Positions 7,847-16,199 of a stretch of 64,000 bases of DNA are shown one piece after another (positions within the stretch are counted from its first letter, which is position 1; every line of letters starts with the position of its first letter). Position numbers and translations under genes: made by a program. The notes beneath the pieces are model-generated. The model did no database searches. It was not told the origin of the DNA and saw only the letters and a list, made by a program, of their open reading frames with translations. The stretch lies in the NCBI RefSeq assembly GCF_020181655.1, contig NZ_CP084032.1, positions 1,860,001 through 1,924,000 on the forward strand. The letters run 5' to 3'. Source of the DNA: Pectobacterium colocasium. GTDB taxonomy: Bacteria; Pseudomonadota; Gammaproteobacteria; Enterobacterales; Enterobacteriaceae.

Positions 7847-8288
7847 AACAATCTCCAATGTTAATTGCTGTTTTTAGATGCAAGTCCTTGCATCGCGATT
7901 AAGTTTAGAAAGTTAAATCGGTTTTTCAAGGTATTCAGGAAATATAAATCCAGAGCGTGATTAATTATTAATAGAGTTGTTTTTTCTCTGCTATGTATTT
8001 CAATAAATATATCTTGAAGGTTTTTCTTATTATTATGAATAATTGGTTGAATTAATAATGAGGAGAGGTAATACGTGGCGTAGCGTGTTCGGTCATCTTA
8101 TCCATGGACTCAAACATGAGTAAGTATCATGAGACAATGCTCTGATGGATGACAGTGCGGTTCTGGTGTTCTGAAGCACAGGCCTTCATTTTCTCAGCAA
8201 AGATTAATCTCAATTGTTTTGGTGAATACTGACAAATCCCGGACCCTGAGCTAGTTTCATAAGTAATCATCACGTTACGGAGGTTGAT
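7847..8288. other. 442-base intergenic region between divergent genes
   Basis: Holds the leader of the secreted protein on the left, with a perfect palindrome GATGCAAG-TC-CTTGCATC at 7877-7894, AT-rich promoter-like sequence around 7920-8060, and the ribosome site GGAGG (8279-8283) of the YqaE gene on the right. No ORF or RNA gene is recognisable. Confidence 0.6.
7877..7894. promoter_or_regulatory. Perfect 18-base palindrome, candidate operator
   Basis: GATGCAAG-TC-CTTGCATC lies 31 bases upstream of the secreted-protein start. It is too close to the start for a terminator and has no T-run, so an operator or a leader hairpin is likelier. Confidence 0.4.
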
Positions 8289-8456
8289 ATGGGATTTTGG
8301 CGCATCGTTTTTACTATTGTTCTTCCACCGCTGGGCGTGTTATTGGGGAAAGGTATTGGTGGGGCATTTATTCTGAACATTATCCTAACGCTGTTAGGCT
8401 ATTTTCCTGGGCTGGTGCATGCGTTTTGGGTTCAGACGAAAGACGATGGCCTGTAA
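8289..8456 (+). CDS. yqaE: YqaE/Pmp3-family small membrane protein
   Basis: A 55-residue gene: MGFWRIVFTIVLPPLGVLL, a KGIGGAFILNIILTLLGYFP second membrane helix, and the end VHAFWVQTKDDGL. Two transmembrane segments with the PPLGV and G-x-x-PG-x-x-HA signature define the Pmp3/YqaE (UPF0057) family, small hydrophobic proteins tied to stress and membrane potential in yeast and bacteria. A GGAGG site precedes the ATG by five bases, and a strong terminator follows. The start and length match the family (about 52 residues). A longer ORF in another frame over the same bases is a shadow. Confidence 0.88.
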   Translation: MGFWRIVFTIVLPPLGVLLGKGIGGAFILNIILTLLGYFPGLVHAFWVQTKDDGL

Positions 8457-8495
8457 TGGCTGGAGAGTCTGACCGACGATTATGATGAAATAACG

Positions 8496-8525
8496 GGGGA
8501 GGCAACGAGCCTCCCCTGATTTTTT
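8496..8525. terminator. Intrinsic terminator
   Basis: GGGGAGGC-AACGA-GCCTCCCC followed by TGATTTTTT. It ends the yqaE transcript and may also serve the transporter gene coming from the right. Confidence 0.85.
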
Positions 8526-8546
8526 GCGTATGGGTAGGGCAGGCGA

Positions 8547-9968
8547 TTAATAATAGCCAATCAGTTTCCACCACGCTAAGCCGACGATAAAGATCAGGGC
8601 GACATTAAACGTGACGATGCAGAAGTTGATTTTATAGAAACGATGCCGCTCAAAATATCCCTGAGCAAAATAGATAGGGCCAGGGCCGCCGCCGTACTCG
8701 GTATTTCCCCACATCAGGTTGCTAAAAATGCCAAAACAGATGGCGACCATCATGGGCGGTGCACCCGCGGCTATCGCAGTGGCGGCGAAGGGCGCATAGA
8801 GTGCGGCCACGTGGCCAGAGGCGGTAGCAAACAGATAGTGCACATAAATATACAGGATGCCAAGAATCACAAAGGTTTCCATCGCGCCGAAACCTTGTAT
8901 GGAGTTACCCAACTTAACGGTCATCCATTTAATGAAACCAAGGTCAGACAGCCCTGCGGCGAGGCTGATAATGACGCTAAACCAGATGACGGTATCCCAG
9001 GCGGCGCGATCGTTAAGAACCTCTTTCCACTGTACGGCTTGCGTCACGAACAGGTAGGCGACCAATGCCAGCCCGACGGAAGTGGCAGAGAAACCGGTGA
9101 CAAGGCTGGTTCCCCAGCCAAGTAGCGCGAGAACAAAGCCAAAGGCTACTTTTTTCTCTGCTGGTTTCATGCTTCCCAATTCCGCCAGTGACCGACGTCC
9201 CATCTCTTTGGCTTCTGGCGTTTTTTTCAGTTCCGGATTCAGTATTTTGTAAACCAGCAGCGGCATCAGGCAGAAACAACACATGGCGGACACGACGGCG
9301 GCAACAAACCAGCCGCCCCAGGTGATATCCACGCCTAGTGAGGTTTTCGCCAGGCTGCCAACGAGCGGGTTGGCGGCCATGCCGGTGAGGAATATTGCAC
9401 CGGTGATCGGGGTAAACTGAAAGCAGACCATGATCAGGAAGTCCCCGATCTTTTTACCGCTAACGCCGGGTGTTGAGCCTAATACTTCATTAATGGAACG
9501 CGCGATAGGAAAGATAATTCCCCCCGAACGCGCCGTGACGGATGGCATGGCGGGCGCCATGATGAGATCGGAAACGCCCAGTGAATACGCGATCCCCAGG
9601 CTGCTTCCGCCGAATAGCGACAGCATTTTGTAGGCGATGCGTTTTCCTAATCCAGATGTCACAAAACCCAGAGAAAGAATATAGGCACAAAAGATGAGCC
9701 AGACGATGCCCCTGGAAAAACCGGCCAGCGCTTTGGCTTCGGTTAAGGTGCCGGTGAAGATGGTCACGCAAAGGACAAGCAGCATAATGGCGCCCGACGG
9801 CAGCGGCTGCGTCAGTATTGCGGCAATGGTGGCGGCAAAAATCGCGAACATATGCCATGCCTGTGGCGTAAGGCCACCGGGAACCGGAGAAAACCAGATA
9901 ATCAGGCCCAGCAGGAGAGGAATAATAGACGCGACTATTTTTTTCTTGGTGGATGATTCGGATGACAT
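8547..9968 (-). CDS. DASS-family anion:sodium symporter (di/tricarboxylate)
   Basis: A 473-residue inner-membrane carrier with about 12 hydrophobic segments. The first family signature spans APAMPSVTARSGGIIFPI, and the second half has SNLMWGNTEYGGGPGPIYF, both typical of the CitT/TtdT/YbhI branch of divalent anion:Na+ symporters, which move citrate, tartrate, succinate or related acids. A TAAGGAGG site precedes the ATG. Its neighbours, a truncated lyase and a broken GntR regulator, look like the remains of a pathway for the transported acid. The substrate cannot be read from sequence. The transporter itself appears intact. Confidence 0.85.
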   Translation of the reverse strand: MSSESSTKKKIVASIIPLLLGLIIWFSPVPGGLTPQAWHMFAIFAATIAAILTQPLPSGAIMLLVLCVTIFTGTLTEAKALAGFSRGIVWLIFCAYILSLGFVTSGLGKRIAYKMLSLFGGSSLGIAYSLGVSDLIMAPAMPSVTARSGGIIFPIARSINEVLGSTPGVSGKKIGDFLIMVCFQFTPITGAIFLTGMAANPLVGSLAKTSLGVDITWGGWFVAAVVSAMCCFCLMPLLVYKILNPELKKTPEAKEMGRRSLAELGSMKPAEKKVAFGFVLALLGWGTSLVTGFSATSVGLALVAYLFVTQAVQWKEVLNDRAAWDTVIWFSVIISLAAGLSDLGFIKWMTVKLGNSIQGFGAMETFVILGILYIYVHYLFATASGHVAALYAPFAATAIAAGAPPMMVAICFGIFSNLMWGNTEYGGGPGPIYFAQGYFERHRFYKINFCIVTFNVALIFIVGLAWWKLIGYY

Positions 9969-10115
9969 AATGCCTCCTTAATCGTGCAAATCATGGTTAT
10001 CCGCCATCATTCCCGGCAACAGAGGGCCTGCCCAGACGCGCTATTATCTAGCGTCTGGGAACGTCTTGAACTCAGTCTGTTAATAAGGGTGATACCGGAT
10101 AATCACCGGTGATTA

Positions 10116-10606
10116 TTATTTTCTTTCCGTTTTATTTAATACCTGATCCACCATTTCAGGGGCGCTCCCCAAATAATTGACGGGGTTAGTCAGGTCGTTG
10201 ATTAATTTAGGATCGAGGCGGCTGGCGACGCTGGGCATGGCATTGAGAACATCGGCTAGCGTACCGCCTTTTTCATTTACGATGCGGCAGGCATCGTAGA
10301 CGATGTCGTGTGCTTCCTGACGACCAATATAGGGTGCCAACCCCATCATTACGGCTTCTGCCACAATCAGGCCGTTGGTCATGTTGAGGTTTTTCAGCAT
10401 CATTTTCTCATCGACAATCAGACCGTTTAACATGAATTTGGCCTGATTGAGCGCACCCGCGGAAAGAAGGAAACTTTCCGGGATGGCAATCCACTCTGCG
10501 TGCCAGGGGCCTGTAGCGCGTTCCAGGTCCTGCACCATTGCATCCAGCATCAACCCGGCCTGTTGGCGAACACCTTTGGCGCAGGCCAGCCTGAAGCGAA
10601 AGTATT
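10116..10606 (-). pseudogene. C-terminal fragment of a fumarase/adenylosuccinate-lyase-superfamily enzyme
   Basis: Only the last ~150 residues of a lyase of about 450 are present: GPWHAEWIAIPESFLL, GLIVDEKMMLKNLNMTNGLIVAEAV, IGRQEAHDIVYDA. This is the C-terminal domain of PcaB/adenylosuccinate-lyase-type enzymes. Upstream in frame (ACAKGVRQQAG) the homology continues for about ten codons and then meets a stop near 10606; the catalytic SS loop and N-terminal domain are missing. It lies between the DASS transporter and the broken GntR regulator, so it is probably the enzyme of that former operon. The TTG at 10553 is not a credible start. Confidence 0.75.
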
Positions 10607-10688
10607 AGTGATAAGATGCAGACCATATCCGCGATAAGATAAAACGAGCTTACCTTTGTCGCGGCATGGCCTGAAAGGTCAAATATAT

Positions 10689-10740
10689 GGACATGTTTAA
10701 ATGTCCGTACATGCCGTGCATATAACAACATGTACGGACA
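10689..10740. promoter_or_regulatory. Nested palindromes, candidate GntR operator
   Basis: GGACAT-GTTTAA-ATGTCC (10689-10706) is an 18-base palindrome. Its right part begins a second inverted repeat, TGTCCGTACATG (10702-10713) with CATGTACGGACA (10729-10740). The site lies between the divergent lyase fragment and the GntR gene, where a local repressor would bind. Confidence 0.5.
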
Positions 10741-10806
10741 AGTTAGGGGGCGGTTGAATGTCATTTTGTGATGCAGGGCATCAATATTGATTAAGAGCGT
10801 GAGCCG

Positions 10807-11541
10807 ATGAAAGAACCCTTGTATAAGCGCATTGCCCGTGAACTCAGCCAAAACATTACATTAGGCAAATATCCGGCGGGGTCGTTGATCCCCTCCGAGC
10901 TGTAGCTCTGTGAGCAGTATCAAGTGAGCCGACATACTGTCAGGTAGGCACTGCGCGATCTGACGTAGGCGGTGTTAGTCTCTCGTCGCAAGGGGGTCGG
11001 TTCCGTTGTGGTCGATAATGATGAAAAGCGTGAACGTAATCATCCTCTGGCCAGTCTTGAAGATTTGTTCGTGCTGGCAAAAACCAACCTGCGCGTAGTG
11101 AAGAAGATTGATGAAGTCGTGGCGGATGTCGAGCTGGCACAGATTATTGGTGGCAAACCGGGCGATCGCTGGCTGCATATTGCCAGCATTCGTGAAGACA
11201 GCGAGAAAAAAGACGCCCCAATATGCTGGACTGACAGCTACGTTAGCCCGGATTATGCCAAGGTCAAAAGTCTGGTACGCAGCGATCCGTTTGCTCTGAT
11301 TAGCGATTTGATTGAAAAGCATTACGGCGTGCAGGGTGAAGAAGTGCGCCAGACGATTTCTGCTGTTGGCGTGCCGGCCAAGATAGCGAAAACGCTGGGT
11401 GTTGACGCAGGCTATCCGGCATTAAAAATAGTTCGCCATTATCTGGACCGCTCGGGGAACGTCTTTGAAACCACGGTATCGATTCATCCGGCGGACCGAT
11501 ATACCTGTTCTATTACGCTGAAACGCCAAACACGAAACTGA
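10807..11541 (+). pseudogene. GntR/HutC-family regulator with three in-frame TAG codons
   Basis: From ATG 10807 the frame reads MKEPLYKRIARELSQNI, a GntR winged-helix start, but is broken by TAG at 10903, 10945 and 10966. At these points the family pattern (SEL-E-LC, TVR-E-AL, LT-Q-A) predicts Glu, Glu and Gln. After the third TAG the remaining 190 codons, including a complete UTRA ligand-binding domain (FVLAKTNLRV to SITLKRQTRN), are undamaged. No frameshift is visible. The N-terminal DNA-binding domain cannot be made without readthrough, so it is annotated as a pseudogene. A product restarted at GTG 10972 would lack the helix-turn-helix. It presumably controlled the adjacent lyase/transporter genes. 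Confidence 0.8.
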
Positions 11542-11873
11542 GCATAATCCGGTCAATGCCTGATTGACGGTGACTATTTCCTGTCGACATGTGCCTGCAT
11601 GATGAAGGCAGGCACATGCCTTGTGGCTACTGTGTGCTTACCACTTAATAGTGGTGCCTGTGTTACTGGAATAACGGCTTAACAAAACGGGCAAAGGTAT
11701 TGCTGACTCGTAGGGTTCAGTATAGTGGTTTCAGTGTGGAAGTATTAGCGCAGAATGTTAGAACGTAATGTTTTGTATTTTATTGTGGGCTTGTTAAAGC
11801 TCCCTTGTCGGTTTGATTACCCCTATGGTTAGATTTCATCAAACAAATTTCATCAAAAAATAACGTTGGGTGA
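11542..11873. other. 332-base gap with one strong hairpin
   Basis: Contains an 11-bp stem CATGTGCCTGC / GCAGGCACATG (11588-11618, 9-base loop) without a T-run, placed as a transcript end for the GntR gene. The rest is AT-rich promoter-like sequence ahead of the lipid kinase. No gene recognised. Confidence 0.55.
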
Positions 11874-12788
11874 ATGACCATGAGCCATTATTCAGCAGTG
11901 AAGGAATCAGGCCCAACAGCGCTTTTATTGATTAATAAGCAGGCGCGGAATGGCGATTCCTCTGCGCGCTATGTGAAACAGCTATTACAGGAAAGCCGGA
12001 TTAGCATCGTCGAACCGGATGAAAACGCGTCGGGTTCATGCAGCGATATGATACGCGCATATGCGGATCGGGTGGATTTTGTCATTATCGGCGGTGGCGA
12101 TGGGACGTTAAACTCCGCCGCGCCCGGTCTGGTGGATACCGGCTTGCCGCTGGGTGTGCTGCCGTTAGGGACAGCGAATGACTTTGCCCGTACGGTGGGG
12201 ATCCCCAGAGAGATCCGGCAGGCGATTCAGGTTATTGCCAACGGACAGCGGCGCGCCGTTGATTTAGGCGAGGTCAACGGACATCTGTTTTTTAACGTTT
12301 CCAGTATTGGGTTTTCTGCGGCATTGGCACGCGGGTTGTCGGCGAAATCCAAGAAACGCTGGGGAACATTAGGCTATGCGCTGGCGGCCTTTAAGCTCTT
12401 GAAGCAAAGCCGTCCTTTCCGCGTTGAGATCGAGCATGACGGCATTAAAGAACGGGTGAGAACCGTGCAGGTGTCGGTGGGGAACGGCCGTTTCTATGGT
12501 GGTGGTATGGCGGTAGCAGACAGTGCCGCGCCCGATGATGGTCGGCTGGATGTGTACAGCCTGGAGGTGTCTCACTGGTGGGAAATGGTGGCGCTGATTC
12601 CTTTTATCCGCAAGGGAACGCATGGCCGCTGGCGCAAGGTTCGCGCCTTTTCCGCCAGACAGCTGACGTTAAGTACCCCGAAGCCGCACGATATCAATGC
12701 GGATGGCGAGCTGATTGGCAAAACGCCAGCGGTATTCGGAATCAGAGAAAAGGCGATTCAGGTTTTTGCGCCACCGGTGCCTGATTAA
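11874..12788 (+). CDS. YegS-like lipid kinase (DAGK catalytic domain)
   Basis: A 304-residue cytoplasmic kinase of the diacylglycerol kinase catalytic family, which phosphorylates lipid substrates with ATP. Nucleotide-binding GGGDGTLN lies at about 73-80, followed by GVLPLGTANDFART, the second conserved loop. The C-terminal half has VGNGRFYGGGM and a DGRLDVY strand, both typical of YegS/BmrU proteins. Length agrees with the family (about 300). It is a single gene with a weak ribosome site (GGTGA) before ATGACC; the second ATG three codons on is equally possible. The true lipid substrate is unknown. Confidence 0.85.
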   Translation: MTMSHYSAVKESGPTALLLINKQARNGDSSARYVKQLLQESRISIVEPDENASGSCSDMIRAYADRVDFVIIGGGDGTLNSAAPGLVDTGLPLGVLPLGTANDFARTVGIPREIRQAIQVIANGQRRAVDLGEVNGHLFFNVSSIGFSAALARGLSAKSKKRWGTLGYALAAFKLLKQSRPFRVEIEHDGIKERVRTVQVSVGNGRFYGGGMAVADSAAPDDGRLDVYSLEVSHWWEMVALIPFIRKGTHGRWRKVRAFSARQLTLSTPKPHDINADGELIGKTPAVFGIREKAIQVFAPPVPD

Positions 12789-12818
12789 AATTTGAGGTTG
12801 CTGGCAAAGTCCGTATGG

Positions 12819-12923
12819 CGGTAGTAACGGATAGATCGTAAAGACGCTGTAAATACATCCCTGTACGCTCGGATTGCGCCATCCCTGGCGCAAACGCTTT
12901 ACTCTTCTATTCCGTTACTCCCG
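12819..12923. repeat. 105-bp MITE-like element, copy 1
   Basis: Ends are inverted repeats of CGGTAGTAACGGAtAga type, with an internal hairpin TTGCGCCA/TGGCGCAA. Its reverse complement is nearly identical to the element at 61847-61951, with only a few differences, all near the termini. No coding potential. Confidence 0.85.
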
Positions 12924-12957
12924 TTCTCGTTCAATAAATAGGTTTGTCAGCAGTTTG

Positions 12958-12990
12958 AAACAGGGACACCGCATGGTGTCCCTGTTTGTT
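12958..12990. terminator. Bidirectional intrinsic terminator
   Basis: AAACAGGGACACC-GCAT-GGTGTCCCTGTTT followed by GTTTA. It sits between the convergent lipid kinase and nitroreductase genes. Confidence 0.8.
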
Positions 12991-13011
12991 TATAAAGAAT
13001 GAGTCAGCGAA

Positions 13012-13611
13012 TTATTTAAATACGCGGAAACGTTCTTCAAACGAAATATAGGTTTTCTCACCAGCTGGTTGCTCGATGGAGCCAAATGGCATTTGAGCAC
13101 GCAGCTTCCAACTGGCTGGCAGCTTCCACTGTGCTTTCACATCATCGTCAATCAGCGGATTGTAGTGCTGGAGAGAGGCACCAATTTTTTCCTGTGCCAG
13201 CGTAGACCACACGGCAAACTGCGCAATACCGGTTGAATGTTCAGACCAGACTGGGAAGTTATCGGCATAAAGTGCGAATTTTTCCTGTAGTGCTTCAATC
13301 ACGGCGGTGTCTTCAAAGAACAGGACGGTCCCCGCGCCAGCAGCGAAAGAGGCCAGTTTATTTTCTGTCGGAGCAAAGGCGTCCGCAGGCACAATTTTCT
13401 TCAACTGCTGCTTAACAATATCCCACAGTTTGTGATGCTGCTCGCCGAACAGAATCACAACGCGTGAGCTTTGCGAATTAAAAGAGGAGGGGCTTTCATT
13501 AACGGCTTCGGTAATGAGGGCGGTAACCTGATCTTCTGATATCGGTAATTTATTGCCGATGGCATAGATTGAACGACGAGCCTTGATTGACTGCAAAAAA
13601 GCATTACTCAT
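13012..13611 (-). CDS. Nitroreductase-family FMN oxidoreductase (Frm2-like)
   Basis: A 199-residue flavin-dependent oxidoreductase. The N-terminus IKARRSIYAI carries the FMN-phosphate-binding arginines, followed by NESPSSFNSQSSRVVILFG, the family's second flavin contact, and a late AQMPFGSIEQPAGEKTY segment. Length and motifs match the short nitroreductase group related to yeast Frm2/Hbn1. It probably reduces nitro- or quinone-like compounds using NAD(P)H as a dimer. It stands alone, with its own terminator at the 3' side. Substrate unknown. Confidence 0.85.
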   Translation of the reverse strand: MSNAFLQSIKARRSIYAIGNKLPISEDQVTALITEAVNESPSSFNSQSSRVVILFGEQHHKLWDIVKQQLKKIVPADAFAPTENKLASFAAGAGTVLFFEDTAVIEALQEKFALYADNFPVWSEHSTGIAQFAVWSTLAQEKIGASLQHYNPLIDDDVKAQWKLPASWKLRAQMPFGSIEQPAGEKTYISFEERFRVFK

Positions 13612-13681
13612 GGTGTGTTCCTCAGTTTACGTGATGACTAACCTTAATACTGTGTCACCGATTTTTCCTGTGTTCAATGGC

Positions 13682-14470
13682 TTATCGTGCCGGAGTCGTA
13701 TCTTTTCCTTCTGCGCCTCGCTCGCCGCAAACCTCGCAGTGCGGGTTTTTCGGCAGCATGATTTCACGAAATTGCAGCGTCATCGCATCGAACATCAGCA
13801 GTCGTCCAACGCTCAGCTTGCCGTAACCAGTCAGCAGTTTAATGGTTTCCATTACCTGCAAACTTCCGATGGTGCCCACCAGCGGCGACATCACGCCTGC
13901 TTCGACGCAGGTTAGCGCATTGGCGCCGAACAGACGGCTGAGGCACTGATAGCAAGGTTCACCAGGATGATAGGTAAAGACGCTGAGTTGGCCTTCCATC
14001 CGAATCGCTGCCCCGGAGATCAGCGGCTTCTTAAGCTGAAAGCCAATGCGGTTTAGACGATTGCGAATAGCGACATTGTCGGTACAGTCCAACACGGCGT
14101 CGTGTTGGCTGACCAGTTCGCTCAACGTCTCGTCATCAAGATCGTCATCAACGGTATCGAGCGAAAGATGCGGATTCATATCGGATAGCGTCAGACGCGC
14201 TGACTCGACCTTTGCCATGCCGATACGGGCATCACGATGCAGCACCTGGCGTTGCAGGTTAGACAGAGAGACGGTATCAAAGTCCAGCAGCGTCAAATGG
14301 CCCACGCCAGCGGCGGCCAGATACTGTGCGGCGGCACAGCCTAGCCCACCCAGCCCGACAATCAGCAGGCGTGACGCTTTGAGCTTTTCCTGTCCGTCAA
14401 AATCAAAGCCGCGCAGCACAATCTGTCGATTGTAGCGCAGCATCTCTTCATCGCTCAGTTCCGGCAACAT
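13682..14470 (-). CDS. moeB: Molybdopterin-synthase adenylyltransferase MoeB
   Basis: MoeB adenylates the C-terminal glycine of MoaD so that sulfur can be loaded for molybdopterin synthesis. The start ATG 14470 gives MLPELSDEEMLRYNRQI, matching the E. coli protein; the longer frame runs back into moeA. The ATP-binding VGLGGLGCAAAQYL, the LDFDTVSLSNLQRQ loop, and zinc cysteines CYQC and CEVCG are present. It starts two bases after the moeA stop, so the genes are co-transcribed. The 262 residues are slightly longer than usual (249) because of a charged C-terminal tail. Confidence 0.95.
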   Translation of the reverse strand: MLPELSDEEMLRYNRQIVLRGFDFDGQEKLKASRLLIVGLGGLGCAAAQYLAAAGVGHLTLLDFDTVSLSNLQRQVLHRDARIGMAKVESARLTLSDMNPHLSLDTVDDDLDDETLSELVSQHDAVLDCTDNVAIRNRLNRIGFQLKKPLISGAAIRMEGQLSVFTYHPGEPCYQCLSRLFGANALTCVEAGVMSPLVGTIGSLQVMETIKLLTGYGKLSVGRLLMFDAMTLQFREIMLPKNPHCEVCGERGAEGKDTTPAR

Positions 14471-14472
14471 AC

Positions 14473-15708
14473 TCAGTGTCCCAGCAGCGCGTTGAAGGGC
14501 TCGATGTCGACCCATTCGCCTGCGGCGACATGGCCGCGATCCTGCTCAAGCACGATGAAACAGTTACCGAGGCTGAAAGAGCTGAAAACGTGCGAACCCT
14601 GATGCCCGGTGGTTGTGACTTCCAGCTCACCCAGAGCGTTACGGCTGAAAATGCCGCGTTGGAAATCGGTGCGCCCCGGCGTCTTTTTCAGGGCGCTGGT
14701 CGTTTTGACGCGAATGCGAGGCGGCTGGTGCCACTGCGTATAGCCAGACAGGCGCGCCAGCAGCGGTTGAACCAGTTGATAGAATGTCAGCGCAGCGGAA
14801 ACGGGATTTCCCGGCAGGCCGCAGAACCAGGCGTGGTGCAATTTACCGAAGGCGAAGGGTTTGCCGGGTTTGATCGCCAGTTTCCAGAAATGGATATCGC
14901 CCAGTTCATCCAGCATTTGCTTGGTGTAATCCGCTTCGCCAACGGAAACGCCGCCGCTGCTAATCACCAGATCGGCCAGCCGGTCAGCCTCATGGAACGC
15001 GGCACGCAAGGCCGCCGGATCGTCACGAATAATTCCCAGATCGTGCACATCGCAGCCCAGTTGTTCCAACATCAGGCGGACGGCGAAACGGTTGGTGTCA
15101 TAAATCTGGCCGTCTTCCAACGGTTTGCCGACAGGTTGCAGCTCATCACCGGTAGAAAACACCGCGACTTGCAGACGGCGTACTACATCAATCTGCGCAA
15201 TCCCCAGCGAGGCCAGCAGCGGCAACTCCGCCACGCCCAGCTTGCAGCCCGCAGGCAACACGCTGGCACCCGACTGAATATCTTCTCCCGCCAGACGAAT
15301 ATTCTGACCGGGTTTGACCTTGTGGGGGAAACGGATGCCACCGTCGCTAACGTCAGCCTCTTCCTGCATGATGACGGCGTCGGCGCCTGTGGGAATCGGC
15401 GCGCCGGTCATAATGCGAATGCAAGTTCCGACAGGCCATTCACCAGTGAATGGGGTGCCAGCGAATGCTTTTCCTGCCAGCGGCAGCGTCGTGGCAACGG
15501 CCAAATCCGCACAGCGTACGGCATAACCGTCCATCGCGGAATTGGCGAAAGGTGGGACATTAATCGGAGAGGCGATGGCATGGGCGGTGATCCGTCCTGT
15601 GGCGTCGAACAGGGATACGCGCTCTGTCTCGGTGAGGGACGTAACCTGAGAAAACATGTTTTCCAGAGCGTGTTCAAGAGTCAGTAAACCTGCGTTAACG
15701 CTTTCCAT
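14473..15708 (-). CDS. moeA: Molybdopterin molybdenumtransferase MoeA
   Basis: MoeA inserts molybdate into adenylated molybdopterin. The 411-residue length is standard. Recognisable words are [11 protein letters not shown] near the N-terminus, [16 protein letters not shown], the signature [10 protein letters not shown] with [19 protein letters not shown], and KPGKPFAFG with [14 protein letters not shown]. First gene of the moeA-moeB operon. A long open frame on the opposite strand across the whole gene is a codon-usage shadow. Its partner substrates come from the moaABCDE operon further along the window. Confidence 0.96.
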   Translation of the reverse strand: MESVNAGLLTLEHALENMFSQVTSLTETERVSLFDATGRITAHAIASPINVPPFANSAMDGYAVRCADLAVATTLPLAGKAFAGTPFTGEWPVGTCIRIMTGAPIPTGADAVIMQEEADVSDGGIRFPHKVKPGQNIRLAGEDIQSGASVLPAGCKLGVAELPLLASLGIAQIDVVRRLQVAVFSTGDELQPVGKPLEDGQIYDTNRFAVRLMLEQLGCDVHDLGIIRDDPAALRAAFHEADRLADLVISSGGVSVGEADYTKQMLDELGDIHFWKLAIKPGKPFAFGKLHHAWFCGLPGNPVSAALTFYQLVQPLLARLSGYTQWHQPPRIRVKTTSALKKTPGRTDFQRGIFSRNALGELEVTTTGHQGSHVFSSFSLGNCFIVLEQDRGHVAAGEWVDIEPFNALLGH

Positions 15709-16199
15709 CTTTACTCCACCGTTTTTTCATCAATACCGTTGTTTTATCAATAAGGCCGGTTTCATTAATGAGTCTGGTTTCATTAATAAAAAAATTCTGC
15801 CGAGATGTCGTTCATGGGCGAAAACCTGTTTCCTATGCCACTATTAATTATGTCAGAGTTCGTAACGGGGGTGAATGTATGCAGGTCAAGGAATGTGCCT
15901 TTTGGCGCATGAATCCTCGTTAGGCACGGAACGGCAGGGTCATGGTGAAAAACAGAGGCCTTCTGCCCACAACTCGAACCATTTCGGGCAGAAATGGGCG
16001 AATTTGCATGGAATATCATGCCTGATTGCACGTCTTTATTGCAATTAACTTGATGTTATAAAAGAAATTTTTCACTGTGTTGATTTCAGTTTCCGCTTTA
16101 CATCATACCTTGCGCTAAATATAGTCGAAAATCGCTGATAATTTGTCCCTGACCGCGTTGCGCTGATTCCAGCCGCATTTATATGGAGATTCGCCGTTC
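15709..16199. other. 491-base region between divergent moeA and gsiA
   Basis: Next to moeA (15728-15792) there are three or four imperfect ~18-base direct repeats of the form GTTTCATTAATRA. The rest carries promoter-like AT-rich sequence around 16030-16140 and a GGAGAT ribosome site for gsiA. There is no trace of iaaA, which occupies this place in E. coli. Confidence 0.6.

Noticed and set aside
10408..10851. A 147-codon minus-strand frame over the GntR operator region
   Set aside because: It crosses the palindromes and overlaps the lyase fragment in another frame; no homology or ribosome site.
14476..15687. A 403-codon open frame on the plus strand opposite moeA
   Set aside because: It lies wholly antisense to a well-conserved gene, lacks a ribosome site and known motifs; long antisense frames are common in GC-rich codon usage.
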